This document shows, in pieces, positions 41,497 to 49,248 of a DNA stretch of 64,000 nt; positions within the stretch are counted from its first letter, which is position 1, and each line of letters opens with the position of its first letter. Under the pieces are notes generated by a model that saw only the letters and a list, made by a program, of their open reading frames with translations, was not told the origin of the DNA and made no database searches. Origin of the DNA: Streptomyces cinerochromogenes (lineage in GTDB: Bacteria > Actinomycetota > Actinomycetes > Streptomycetales > Streptomycetaceae); the NCBI RefSeq assembly GCF_014648635.1, contig NZ_BMRM01000012.1:242825-306824 (forward strand), in the 5' to 3' direction. The translations under genes were made by a program, and so were the position numbers.

Positions 41497-43299
41497 ATGG
41501 GGGACAAGGCAACTCTGTTCGAGTCAGGGCGATTTGTGCAACCTGCCGGTACGGAGCCGGCCCGCGACGAGATGGCGGACATGGGGGAGGCCGCCGAGGA
41601 GACGCGCCTCGCGCTCGCCGCGCAGAGCGGTGACGTCGAGGCCGCGAGCGTCCTCGGAGCCATGCTGCTGCGCCGCGGCGACCTCGACGGAGCCGAACCC
41701 CACCTGCGCGCGGCCACCGCGGCCGGCGACCGGGCCGCCGCCAACAACCTGGGCGTCCTGCTGCACCAGCGCGGCTACCCGGAGGAGGCGGCCGGCTGGT
41801 GGCGGATCGCCGCCGTCGCCGGTTCCGCCGCCGCCGCGCACGCGCTGGGCCGCCACCACCGCGAGCGCGGGGACGAGCCCGCCGCCGAGTACTGGCTGCG
41901 CCAGTCCGCCGAGCAGGGCCATGTCCTCGGCGCCTACGCGCTCGCCGACCTGCTGGAGCACCGCGGCGACGTCGGCGCCGAGCACTGGATGCGGGCCGCC
42001 GCCGAACGCGGACACCGGGAGGCCGCCTACCGGCTGGCACGCGCGCTCGACCGCACGGCCGGACCGGGGGAGGAATCCGGCGCCGACAACGCTGTCGCGG
42101 AGGCCGAGCAGTGGTACCGGCAGGCCGCCGCGCGGGGCCACCGGAGGGCCGCGCTGCACCTGGGGGCGATCCTGGAGAAGCGGGGCGAGCTGAAGGAGGC
42201 CGGGCGCTGGTACCTGACCTCGGCCAAGGACGGCGAACCCCGGGCCGCCTGCGCGCTCGGCTTCCTGCTGCGTGACGCCGGCGACACCGAGAGCGCGGCC
42301 GTGTGGTGGCTGCGCGCCGCCCAGGAGGGCGACGGCAACGCCGCCAACGCGCTGGGCGCGCTGCACGCCGAGCGCGGTGAGACCCAGACCGCCGAGCGCT
42401 GGTACCGGGCCGCACTGAACGCCGGCGACGACAACGGCGCCTACAACCTCGGGCTGCTCTGCGCCGAGCAGGGCCGGACCGCCCAGGCCGAGCAGTGGTA
42501 CCGGCGGGCCGCCTACGCCGGGCACCGGGAGGCCGCGAACGCGCTGGCCATCCTCCTGCTCCAGGGCGGCGACACCACCGGCGCCGAGCCGTGGTTCTCC
42601 AAGGCCGCCGAGGCCGGCAGCGTGGACGCCGCCTTCAACCTCGGCATCCTCTACGCCGGACGCGGCGAGGAGGAGATGGCGCTGCGCTGGTACGAGCGGG
42701 CGGCGGCCGCGGGCCACGCCGAGGCCGCGCTCCAGGTCGGGATCGCCCGGCTGCGCGAGGGCGACGAGCAGGAGGCGGAACGGCACCTGCGGTGTGCGGC
42801 GGGCGGCGGCAGCGCGGAGGGCGCATACCGGCTGGCCACCCTGCTCGACGCGCGCCGGCCGCCGGAGCCCGCGCACGAGCTGGGGGAGACCGTGCAGGAG
42901 AAGACCGAGTGCGAGGAGTGGTACGAGCGTGCCGCCTCGCAGGGGCACCGGCGCGCGCAGGTCCGGGTCGGCATGCTCGCGGCGGCCCGGGGTGACGTGG
43001 TGGAGGCGGCGCGCTGGTACCGGGCGGCGGCCGAGGCCGGCTCCCGCAACGGTGCCTTCAACCTGGGCCTGCTGCTCGCCCGGGAGGGCAGCGAGCCGGA
43101 GGCCGCGGTGTGGTGGGCCCGTGCGGCGGACGCCGGCCACGGACGGGCGGCCCTCCGGCTGGCCCTGGTCTACGCGCGTCGCGGCGAGCTGGCGGAGGGG
43201 CAGCGGTGGGCCGACCGGGCGGTGGCCCTGGGGCCGGCGGAGGTGGCGGAGCGGGCGGGGCGCCTGCGGGACGCGCTGCGGGAGGAACTGTCGGCGTGA
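41497..43299 (+). CDS. Sel1/TPR-repeat protein between two initiator tRNA genes
   Basis: About 600 residues from ATG 41497 (or 603 from ATG 41488). After 40 N-terminal residues the protein is built from some fourteen Sel1-type repeats of about 36 residues, each with a pattern like GxxxAAxxLGxLLxxRGDxxxAExWYRxAAxxGH. Such alpha-solenoids bind other proteins or peptides and serve as scaffolds. No signal peptide or membrane segment is seen, so it is likely cytosolic. The promoter is not clear. The gene is enclosed by two identical 80-bp tRNA segments 2162 bp apart, which could recombine and delete it. No partner is evident. Confidence 0.86.
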   Translation: MGDKATLFESGRFVQPAGTEPARDEMADMGEAAEETRLALAAQSGDVEAASVLGAMLLRRGDLDGAEPHLRAATAAGDRAAANNLGVLLHQRGYPEEAAGWWRIAAVAGSAAAAHALGRHHRERGDEPAAEYWLRQSAEQGHVLGAYALADLLEHRGDVGAEHWMRAAAERGHREAAYRLARALDRTAGPGEESGADNAVAEAEQWYRQAAARGHRRAALHLGAILEKRGELKEAGRWYLTSAKDGEPRAACALGFLLRDAGDTESAAVWWLRAAQEGDGNAANALGALHAERGETQTAERWYRAALNAGDDNGAYNLGLLCAEQGRTAQAEQWYRRAAYAGHREAANALAILLLQGGDTTGAEPWFSKAAEAGSVDAAFNLGILYAGRGEEEMALRWYERAAAAGHAEAALQVGIARLREGDEQEAERHLRCAAGGGSAEGAYRLATLLDARRPPEPAHELGETVQEKTECEEWYERAASQGHRRAQVRVGMLAAARGDVVEAARWYRAAAEAGSRNGAFNLGLLLAREGSEPEAAVWWARAADAGHGRAALRLALVYARRGELAEGQRWADRAVALGPAEVAERAGRLRDALREELSA

Positions 43300-43324
43300 C
43301 CCGGACCACTCGCCGCTGAGCGAT

Positions 43325-43354
43325 TTGCATCCGGGCGTCGGGGTCACGTAGTGT
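43325..43354 (+). promoter_or_regulatory. Promoter of the second initiator tRNA gene
   Basis: TTGCAT (43325-43330) and TAGTGT (43349-43354) are spaced by 18 bases, putting the transcript start about six bases before the tRNA. Confidence 0.68.
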
Positions 43355-43366
43355 CGTGTTCACCGA

Positions 43367-43440
43367 CGCGGGGTGGAGCAGCTCGGTAGCTCGCTGGGCT
43401 CATAACCCAGAGGTCGCAGGTTCAAATCCTGTCCCCGCTA
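43367..43440 (+). tRNA. Initiator tRNA-fMet (CAT), copy 2
   Basis: The same 74-base sequence as the copy at 41205, with anticodon CAT at 43401-43403, the C1:U72 mismatch and three G-C pairs in the anticodon stem. The identity extends from the first base to six bases past the tRNA end. Confidence 0.96.
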
Positions 43441-43447
43441 CTGAAGG

Positions 43448-43485
43448 CCGAGGGCCGGAATCCAGAGATGGGTTCCGGCCCTCGG
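43448..43485 (+). terminator. Terminator of the second initiator tRNA gene
   Basis: A perfect 13-bp stem (43448-43460 with 43473-43485) is followed by TGTTT. Confidence 0.85.
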
Positions 43486-43535
43486 TGTTTGTGTGTCCGC
43501 ACCATCCGCGCGTCCGCGCCCGTCGTGCGTGCACG

Positions 43536-43569
43536 CGAAGAAGCCCCGGCATACGCCGGGGCTTCTTCG
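43536..43569 (-). terminator. Terminator of the Fur-family regulator gene
   Basis: A perfect 15-bp stem (43536-43550 with 43555-43569, 4-base loop) begins 26 bases after the regulator stop at 43596. It can also back up the tRNA terminator from the other side. Confidence 0.85.
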
Positions 43570-43595
43570 GAAGCGGATGTGCCGGGTGCGCCGCG

Positions 43596-44012
43596 TTACG
43601 CGCTCGCGCAGCTCGGGCACAGGCCCCGGTACGTCACCTCGACATCCGACACCGTGAAGCCGAAGCGCTCGGTGTCGGGGAGGTCGGCGAGGGGGTTGCC
43701 GGTCGGGTGCACGTCACGGATCGCGCCGCACCGGGCGCAGACCAGGTGGTGGTGCGGGCGGTGCGCGTTCGGGTCGTACCGCTTGGCCCGCTTGTCCGTC
43801 GTGACTTCCAGTACCTCGCCGAGCGTGACCAGCTCGCCCAGGGTGTTGTAGACGGTCGCCCGGGAGATCTCGGGCAGCTTCGCGACAGCACGCGCGTGGA
43901 CCTCGTCGGCCGTGAGGTGGACGTGCTCGCCGTCCAGGACCTCGGCCACCACGCGCCGCTGCGCGGTCATCCGCCATCCGCGTCCACGCAGCCGTTCCAG
44001 AAGGTCGCTCAT
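43596..44012 (-). CDS. catR: Fur-family (CatR/PerR-like) peroxide-sensing repressor
   Basis: A 138-residue Fur-family regulator from ATG 44012; a GTG at 44039 would add nine residues. The winged helix includes LTADEVHARAV and the recognition helix region SRATVYNTLGELV. The metal site HHHLVCARCG and the C-terminal CPSC give the zinc-binding Cys pairs, and DPNAHRPHHH supplies the regulatory His residues that in PerR-type proteins are oxidised by peroxide. It is divergent from a catalase gene, which it most likely represses. TAGGCT ends seven bases before the ATG, so its own mRNA may be leaderless. The name CatR rests on recall of the S. coelicolor protein. Confidence 0.85.
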   Translation of the reverse strand: MSDLLERLRGRGWRMTAQRRVVAEVLDGEHVHLTADEVHARAVAKLPEISRATVYNTLGELVTLGEVLEVTTDKRAKRYDPNAHRPHHHLVCARCGAIRDVHPTGNPLADLPDTERFGFTVSDVEVTYRGLCPSCASA

Positions 44013-44054
44013 GGCCACCAGCCTAACAGGAGGGGGCACCAGGTCGGGAATAGG

Positions 44055-44101
44055 TGTGACTTTGGATTGGCATTTGACTTAGACAATGTCCAGGGTAGGA
44101 T
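44055..44101 (+). promoter_or_regulatory. katA promoter overlapping an imperfect inverted repeat
   Basis: TTGACT (44074-44079) and TAGGAT (44096-44101), 16 bases apart, form the katA promoter with a start near 44108. The imperfect dyad GGATTG...CAATGTCC (about 44064-44091) overlaps the -35 and is the likely site of the Fur-family repressor. Confidence 0.65.
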
Positions 44102-44157
44102 CGGGAACGGCTTTGGCCACAGGACAGGACTAGTCAGTGATGACGCAGGAGGCGCAC

Positions 44158-45612
44158 GTGACGCAGGGACCGCTCACCACGGAGGCCGGTGCTCCGGTCG
44201 CCGACAACCAGAACAGCGAGACGGCCGGCGTCGGCGGACCGGTCCTGGTCCAGGACCAGCTGCTGCTGGAGAAGCTCGCCCACTTCAACCGCGAGCGCAT
44301 CCCGGAGCGCGTGGTGCACGCCCGCGGCGCCGGCGCCTACGGCACCTTCACGGTGACCGCGGACGTCACGCCGTACACGCGCGCGGCCTTCCTCTCCGAG
44401 GTGGGCAAGCAGACCGAGGTCTTCCTGCGCTTCTCGACCGTGGCCGGCAACCTGGGTGCGGCGGACGCCGTCCGCGACCCGCGCGGCTTCGCGCTGAAGT
44501 TCTACACCGAGGAGGGCAACTACGACCTCGTCGGCAACAACACCCCGGTCTTCTTCATCCGGGACGCGATCAAGTTCCCGGACTTCATCCACACCCAGAA
44601 GCGCGACCCGTACACCGGCTCCACCGAGGCCGACAACGTGTGGGACTTCTGGTCGCTGTCCCCGGAGTCGACCCACCAGGTGACCTGGCTGTTCGGCGAC
44701 CGAGGCATCCCGGCGTCGTACCGGCACATGGACGGCTTCGGCTCGCACACCTACCAGTGGAACAACGCGGCGGGCGAGGTCTTCTGGGTCAAGTACCACT
44801 TCAAGACCGACCAGGGGATCAAGAACCTCACCGCGGAGGAGGCCGAGGTCCTCGCGGGCAAGGACCCCGACTCGCACCAGCGCGACCTGCGCGAGGCGAT
44901 CGAGCGCGGCGAGTTCCCGAGCTGGACCGTGGGCGTGCAGATCATGCCGGCGGCGGACGCGGCGACGTACCGCTTCAACCCGTTCGACCTGACCAAGGTG
45001 TGGCCGCACGCGGACTACCCGGTCGTCGAGATCGGCAGGCTGGAGCTGAACCGCAACCCGCGGAACATCTTTGCCGAGGTCGAGCAGTCGATCTTCTCCC
45101 CGGCGCACTTCGTGCCCGGCATCGGCCCGTCCCCCGACAAGATGCTCCAGGGCCGGCTCTTCGCCTACGGTGATGCGCACCGCTACCGCGTCGGCATCAA
45201 CGCCGACCATCTGCCGGTGAACCGTCCGCACGCCACCGAGGCGCGCACCAACTCCCGCGACGGCTTCCTCTACGACGGCCGGCACGGCGGGGCGAAGAAC
45301 TACGAGCCGAACAGCTTCGGCGGGCCGCAGCAGACCGGCCGCCCGCTGTGGCAGCCGTTCGACGGCTTCACCGGCGGTACCGGCAACCACCCGACGCCCG
45401 TGCACGCCGAGGACGACGACTTCGTGCAGGCGGGCAATCTCTACCGGCTGATGTCGGAGGCGGAGAAGGAGCGGCTGGTCGCCAATCTGGCCGGCTTCAT
45501 CTCCAAGGTCTCGCGCGAGGACATCGTCGAGCGCGCCGTCGGCAACTTCCGCAACGCCGACGCCGACTTCGGCAAGCGGCTGGAGGCGGCGGTGCAGGCG
45601 CTGCGCGGCTGA
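44158..45612 (+). CDS. katA: Monofunctional heme catalase (small-subunit clade)
   Basis: A 484-residue catalase from GTG 44158, chosen because AGGAGG lies 7 bases upstream and the family N-terminus (TQGPLTTEAGAPV) begins here; starts at 44137 and 44140 would add up to seven residues. Catalytic His is in VVHARGAGAYG (His54), the Asn in EGNYDLVGNNTP, and the proximal heme Tyr in RLFAYGDAHRYR (Tyr337). It breaks down hydrogen peroxide in the cytosol. It diverges from the Fur-family repressor and has its own promoter. A strong terminator follows at 45634-45670. Confidence 0.96.
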   Translation: MTQGPLTTEAGAPVADNQNSETAGVGGPVLVQDQLLLEKLAHFNRERIPERVVHARGAGAYGTFTVTADVTPYTRAAFLSEVGKQTEVFLRFSTVAGNLGAADAVRDPRGFALKFYTEEGNYDLVGNNTPVFFIRDAIKFPDFIHTQKRDPYTGSTEADNVWDFWSLSPESTHQVTWLFGDRGIPASYRHMDGFGSHTYQWNNAAGEVFWVKYHFKTDQGIKNLTAEEAEVLAGKDPDSHQRDLREAIERGEFPSWTVGVQIMPAADAATYRFNPFDLTKVWPHADYPVVEIGRLELNRNPRNIFAEVEQSIFSPAHFVPGIGPSPDKMLQGRLFAYGDAHRYRVGINADHLPVNRPHATEARTNSRDGFLYDGRHGGAKNYEPNSFGGPQQTGRPLWQPFDGFTGGTGNHPTPVHAEDDDFVQAGNLYRLMSEAEKERLVANLAGFISKVSREDIVERAVGNFRNADADFGKRLEAAVQALRG

Positions 45613-45633
45613 GCCGGCCGCGTTCGCGGCTGG

Positions 45634-45670
45634 GCGGGCCGGACCCCACGGTGCTCGGGGTCCGGCCCGC
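45634..45670. terminator. Terminator between katA and the convergent CBS gene
   Basis: A perfect 14-bp stem (45634-45647 with 45657-45670) with a 9-base loop, 22 bases past the katA stop and just before the CBS gene stop at 45680. Confidence 0.88.
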
Positions 45671-45679
45671 TTCGCGCGT

Positions 45680-46075
45680 TCAGGGCACGGGGGCCGGTTC
45701 GCGGTCCGGGACCCAGCGGCGGATGATGTCGCGGACCGAGACGATCCCGGCCACCTCGCCCCGGTCGAGGACGACCAGGTGCCGGAAGCCGCCGTGGGCC
45801 ATGGCCCGGGCCGCCTCCTCCAGGGTCCAGGTCGGGGCGGCGAAGACGACGTCGGTGGTGGTGTGGGCGTGGGTGCGCTCCGCGTCCGGGTTCTGGCCCA
45901 GTCCGACGGAGTTGAGGATGTCGCGTTCGGTGAGGATGCCGATGCCTCCGGCGTCCGGATCCAGGACCACGGCGGCGCCGACGCGGCGGGCGGACATCAG
46001 GGCGGCTGCCTGGCGGAGGGTGTGGGCGGGGCCGAGGGTGAGGATCACCGTGCTCATGGCGTCACGGACGAGCAT
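45680..46075 (-). CDS. CBS-pair domain protein
   Basis: A 131-residue protein made almost only of two CBS motifs (residues about 5-60 and 72-122; GILTERDIL and GIVSVRDII mark the ends of each). CBS pairs bind adenosyl nucleotides or NAD and act as energy or redox sensors for partner proteins. There is no fused enzyme or channel domain. ATG 46075 has GGAGG upstream. An inverted repeat (46094-46118) lies in the region just before the gene and may be an operator or leader hairpin. The partner is unknown; the catalase next door is convergent, so not co-transcribed. Confidence 0.92.
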   Translation of the reverse strand: MLVRDAMSTVILTLGPAHTLRQAAALMSARRVGAAVVLDPDAGGIGILTERDILNSVGLGQNPDAERTHAHTTTDVVFAAPTWTLEEAARAMAHGGFRHLVVLDRGEVAGIVSVRDIIRRWVPDREPAPVP

Positions 46076-46093
46076 GGATGGGCCACCTCCTGG

Positions 46094-46118
46094 GAATCCC
46101 TGGACAGTTCAGGGATTC
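46094..46118 (-). promoter_or_regulatory. Inverted repeat upstream of the CBS gene
   Basis: GAATCCCTG (46094-46102) and CAGGGATTC (46110-46118) form a perfect 9-bp dyad with a 7-base spacer, 19 bases before the CBS start. It may be an operator or an mRNA hairpin. Confidence 0.55.
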
Positions 46119-46219
46119 ACAAGTTCACATGTGGGGGTGGACTCAGAGTGCCAGGTAAAGGGGGAGTCAACAAGGGGGCGCGCGAAGCCACTTGAGGGCG
46201 TACCGGGAGTACTCCCCTT

Positions 46220-47020
46220 TCATCGACGCGGCTTGAGATACCCCAGCAGCTCGTCGTGGAGCAGCCCGTTGGAGGCCGCCGCGTCGCCACTGTGCGGGCC
46301 CGGGCGGCCGTCGAGACCGGTGAACGTGCCGCCCGCCTCCGTCACGATGATCGCGTTGGCGGCCATGTCCCACAGGGACAGCTCCGGCTCGGCGCAGATG
46401 TCCACGGAACCCTCGGCGACCATCATGTACGGCCAGAAGTCCCCGTACGCGCGCGTGCGCCACACCTGGCGGGTGAGGTCCAGGAAGCCGTCCAGGCGGC
46501 CCTGCTCCTCCCAGCCGGACAGCGAGGAGTACGCGAACGAGGCGTCCGCGAGCTTGCCGACCCGGGAGACGTGGATGCGGGTCGCGGAGGTGAGGTTGCG
46601 GCCGGTGAACGCGCCGTGGCCCTTCGCGGCCCACCAGCGGCGGCCGAGGGCGGGGGCGGAGACCACGCCGACCACGGGCTGGTAGCCGTCCTCGCCGGCC
46701 TCCATCAGCGAGATGAGCGTGGCCCACACCGGGACACCGCGCACGTAGTTCTTGGTGCCGTCGATCGGGTCGACGACCCAGCGGCGGGGGCCGCTGCCCT
46801 CGATGCCGTACTCCTCGCCGAGGACGGCGTCCCGGGGGCGGGCGCGCTGGAGCTGGCCGCGGATCAGTTCTTCCGCCGCCTTGTCCGCTTCGCTCACCGG
46901 CGTCATGTCCGGCTTCGTCTCCACCTTCAGGTCGAGGGCCTTGAAGCGGGCCGTGGTGGCGGCGTCGGCGGCGTCCGCGAGGACGTGGGCGAGGCGCAGG
47001 TCGTCGAGGTAGTCGGGCAT
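46220..47020 (-). CDS. hisN: Histidinol-phosphatase, inositol monophosphatase family
   Basis: A 266-residue IMPase-fold phosphatase. Metal ligands are in GEEYG (Glu), WVVDPIDGTKNYVRG (Asp, Asp and the DGT turn) and LWDMAANAIIVTEAGG (the WDxAA motif). In actinobacteria this protein removes phosphate from histidinol-phosphate, the step before HisD in histidine synthesis, rather than acting on inositol. ATG 47020 is seven bases after TACGGT (47033-47028 on the minus strand), so the transcript is probably leaderless. It diverges from a TetR gene. The rest of the his operon is not in the window. Confidence 0.9.
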   Translation of the reverse strand: MPDYLDDLRLAHVLADAADAATTARFKALDLKVETKPDMTPVSEADKAAEELIRGQLQRARPRDAVLGEEYGIEGSGPRRWVVDPIDGTKNYVRGVPVWATLISLMEAGEDGYQPVVGVVSAPALGRRWWAAKGHGAFTGRNLTSATRIHVSRVGKLADASFAYSSLSGWEEQGRLDGFLDLTRQVWRTRAYGDFWPYMMVAEGSVDICAEPELSLWDMAANAIIVTEAGGTFTGLDGRPGPHSGDAAASNGLLHDELLGYLKPRR

Positions 47021-47084
47021 GTAAGGAACCGTATCCGTCGTGGTCGGTACCGGGCTACAGGGGGCGTGGGCGGCGCGACCGCCC

Positions 47085-47116
47085 GCACCGGTCGTACGCC
47101 TGTGTACGACCGGTGC
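47085..47116. promoter_or_regulatory. Perfect 13-bp inverted repeat between hisN and the TetR gene
   Basis: GCACCGGTCGTAC (47085-47097) and its exact complement (47104-47116) enclose 6 bases. It lies just upstream of the TetR promoter and about 50 bases from the hisN promoter, so it may be a regulator site or hairpin. Confidence 0.65.
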
Positions 47117-47122
47117 GAACCC

Positions 47123-47151
47123 TTGACAGTGCGTACAAGCACGTCAAATCT
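47123..47151 (+). promoter_or_regulatory. TetR gene promoter with overlapping palindromic operator
   Basis: TTGACA (47123-47128) is a consensus -35, with AAATCT (47146-47151) 17 bases later as a weak -10. TTGACAGTGC...GCACGTCAA (47123-47147) is a near-palindrome over the promoter, typical of a TetR autoregulation site. Confidence 0.68.
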
Positions 47152-47185
47152 GGGCGCAGAGTCGCCGTGCCCCAGGGAGGCGAGG

Positions 47186-47797
47186 ATGCCTGCTGCCCGG
47201 GAATCGCTGTTGGACGCCGCCTACCGGGCGCTCGCGCGCCGGCCCTGGTCCGCGGTGCGGATGGTCGACGTGGCCGTGCAGGCGGGGGTGTCCCGGCAGA
47301 CCCTGTACAACGAGTTCGGCAGCAAGGACGGTCTGGCCAGGGCACTGGTGCGGCGGGAGGCCGACGGATACCTCGCCGGTGTCGAGCGGGCCCTCGCCGG
47401 CTCGGCCGGGGCGCGGGACCGGCTGACCGCCACCGCCGAGTGGACGGCCGCGGCGGCCCGGGAGAACGCGCTGGTGCGGGCCATGCTCACCGGCTGCTGG
47501 ACCGAGTGGCTGCCGAGCCCGCCGCTCACCGCCGTACCCTCCACCACCGCGGTACCGGCGCAGCGCCGGGCGGACGGGCCGCTGCCGGCGCCCCGCGACT
47601 TCGTGCGGATCGTCCGGGACCGCGCGGCGACCGCGCTGGCCGGCCCCGGCGCGGACCCGGCCGACACCGCCGAACTGCTCCGCTCCTGCGAACTGGTCGT
47701 ACGCCTCGCCCTGTCCTGTGTGGCGGCTCCGCCCGGCGAGGGAGGGATGGGGGAGCTGGTGCGGGCCGTGCTGCCGCGGCACCTGTCCTCGCCCTAG
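47186..47797 (+). CDS. TetR-family transcriptional regulator
   Basis: A 203-residue repressor from ATG 47186, with GGGAGGCGAGG directly upstream. The N-terminal helix-turn-helix runs from AYRALARRPW to VSRQTLYNEFGSKDGLARALV (residues about 10-55), the usual TetR order. The C-terminal ligand domain is helical and Pro/Ala-rich; the inducer is unknown. It overlaps the stop of the convergent SMR transporter gene by four bases. It sits behind a palindrome-containing promoter and likely represses itself; the SMR gene is the nearest other target, though its promoter is 950 bases away. Confidence 0.9.
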   Translation: MPAARESLLDAAYRALARRPWSAVRMVDVAVQAGVSRQTLYNEFGSKDGLARALVRREADGYLAGVERALAGSAGARDRLTATAEWTAAAARENALVRAMLTGCWTEWLPSPPLTAVPSTTAVPAQRRADGPLPAPRDFVRIVRDRAATALAGPGADPADTAELLRSCELVVRLALSCVAAPPGEGGMGELVRAVLPRHLSSP

Positions 47798-48117
47798 TGC
47801 GCCGACCCCGACAACTGGAGGCCGATCACCCCGACGATGACCAGGGTGATCGAGACGATCTTCAGGGTGGAGACCAGGTCGCCGAGGAAGACCATGCCGT
47901 AGATCGCGGTGCCCGCCGCGCCGATGCCGGTCCAGACGGCGTAGGCCGGACCGACGTCCAGCTTCTTCAGGGAGAGGGTGAGCAGACCGAAGCTGCCCAG
48001 GGCGAACGACGCGAAGGCGATCGTCGGCCACAGGCGGGTGAACCCGTGCGAGAGCTTCAGGCACACGGCGAAACCGGTCTCCAGAATCCCGGCCACTATG
48101 ACCAGCAGCCACGCCAT
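47794..48117 (-). CDS. SMR family transporter, Gdx/SugE-like (guanidinium exporter type)
   Basis: A 107-residue four-helix small multidrug resistance protein. AGILETGFAVCLKLSHGF has the essential membrane Glu, and GPAYAVWTGIGAAGTAIYG is closest to the SugE/Gdx group, which exports guanidinium with proton exchange, rather than EmrE. It should work as an antiparallel dimer in the cytoplasmic membrane. ATG 48117 has GGGAGG upstream and a CATAAT -10-like hexamer about 40 bases before it. No guanidine riboswitch is visible in the short leader. It converges with the TetR gene, so regulation by it is possible but not shown. Confidence 0.85.
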   Translation of the reverse strand: MAWLLVIVAGILETGFAVCLKLSHGFTRLWPTIAFASFALGSFGLLTLSLKKLDVGPAYAVWTGIGAAGTAIYGMVFLGDLVSTLKIVSITLVIVGVIGLQLSGSAH

Positions 48118-48189
48118 GTGCGTTCCTCCCGTTGGTCCGGATCTCCGGCTGGTGCGATTATGCACTTACCGGACTCACGCCACGGCAAA

Positions 48190-48233
48190 CAACGCCAGGC
48201 TCAGTCGTCTTCGGGCAACGCCAGGCTCAGTCG
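48190..48233. repeat. 26-bp period tandem duplication at the 3' end of rsgA
   Basis: An 18-base block (CAACGCCAGGCTCAGTCG) occurs at 48190 and 48216. The second copy contains the rsgA stop codon; the first copy lies just past the gene. Confidence 0.85.
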
Positions 48234-49237
48234 CCTTCCGTGCGCTCCCTGGTGGCCAGCAGCCGGCGCAGCGAGTACAGCCGTGCCGGGTCCGCGTGCC
48301 CCTCCTCGACCCACGCGTCCAGCGCGCAGTCCGGCTCGTCGTGGCTGCACGCGCGCGGGCAGCCCTCCGTGCCCGGTTCGAGGTCCGGGAAGGCGTGGAT
48401 CACCCGGGACGGGTCGACGTGGGCCAGGCCGAAGGAGCGGACCCCCGGGGTGTCGACGACCCAGCCGCCCGCACCGGTCAGCGGCAGGGCGAGAGCCGAG
48501 GTGGTGGTGTGCCGGCCGCGGCCCGTCACCGCGTTCACATGGCCCGTCATCCGCCGGCGCTCCTCGGGCACCAGCGCGTTCACCAGGGTCGTCTTGCCGA
48601 CGCCGGAGTGGCCCACGAACGCGGTGATCTTGCCGTCGAGATGGGCGCGCACCCGGTCCGCCGCGCCCCCGCTCTCCAGCTCCTCGCGGCTGGTGACGAC
48701 GTACGGGATGTCCAGGGCTCCGTACAGCTCCAGCAGCTTGTCCGGCGAGGCCAGGTCCGACTTGGTCATCACCAGCAGCGGCTCCAGGCCGCCGTCGAAG
48801 GCGGCGACCAGGCAGCGGTCGATCAGCCGGGGGCGGGGCTCGGGGTCGGCCAGGGCCGTGACGATCGCCAGCTGGTCCGCGTTCGCCACGACCACCCGCT
48901 CGTACGGATCGTCGTCGTCGGCCGTGCGCCGCAGCACCGACGTGCGCTCCTCGATGCGGACGATCCGCGCGAGGGTGTCCTTCGCGCCGGACAGGTCGCC
49001 GACCAGGGCCACCCGGTCGCCGACCACGGCCGCCTTGCGGCCCAGCTCGCGGGCCTTCATCGCCATCACGACCCGGTCCTCGACCAGGCAGGTCAGCCGC
49101 CCCCGGTCGACGGTGAGGACCATCCCCTCGGCCGCGTCCTCGTGCTTGGGCCGGATGTTCGTCCGCGGCCGGTTGCCCTTGCGGTTGGGACGGCTGCGGA
49201 TGTCGTCCTCGTCGGTGTGCTTGCCGTAGCGGCGCAT
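48227..49237 (-). CDS. rsgA: RsgA: ribosome small-subunit-dependent GTPase
   Basis: A 336-residue circularly permuted GTPase from ATG 49237. An N-terminal OB-fold with a basic stretch (NRKGNRPRTNIRPKHED) precedes the G domain, whose motifs come in the permuted order: MTKSDLA (G4), TSREE (G5), GHSGVGKTTLVNAL (G1) and DTPGVRSFG (G3). The C-terminus has the zinc site with Cys and His (CPRACSHDEPDCALD). RsgA checks and releases factors during late 30S subunit maturation. It starts 11 bases after aroA on the same strand, so the two are co-transcribed. The other reading (start at 49273) overlaps aroA and is less likely. Confidence 0.93.
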   Translation of the reverse strand: MRRYGKHTDEDDIRSRPNRKGNRPRTNIRPKHEDAAEGMVLTVDRGRLTCLVEDRVVMAMKARELGRKAAVVGDRVALVGDLSGAKDTLARIVRIEERTSVLRRTADDDDPYERVVVANADQLAIVTALADPEPRPRLIDRCLVAAFDGGLEPLLVMTKSDLASPDKLLELYGALDIPYVVTSREELESGGAADRVRAHLDGKITAFVGHSGVGKTTLVNALVPEERRRMTGHVNAVTGRGRHTTTSALALPLTGAGGWVVDTPGVRSFGLAHVDPSRVIHAFPDLEPGTEGCPRACSHDEPDCALDAWVEEGHADPARLYSLRRLLATRERTEGD

Positions 49238-49248
49238 GGCGTACGTCC

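Noticed and set aside
41205..43440. tRNA-bounded mobile island with attachment sites
   Set aside because: The flanking blocks are complete tRNA genes with their own terminators, no integrase is present and the enclosed gene has normal composition.
44048..44071. GGGAAT at 44048 as a SigR promoter for katA
   Set aside because: The bases 18 positions later are not GTT, while a standard TTGACT/TAGGAT promoter is present.
46090..46118. GGGAAT upstream of the CBS gene as a SigR promoter
   Set aside because: It is on the wrong strand for the CBS gene and no GTT follows at 18 bases; it is part of a dyad.
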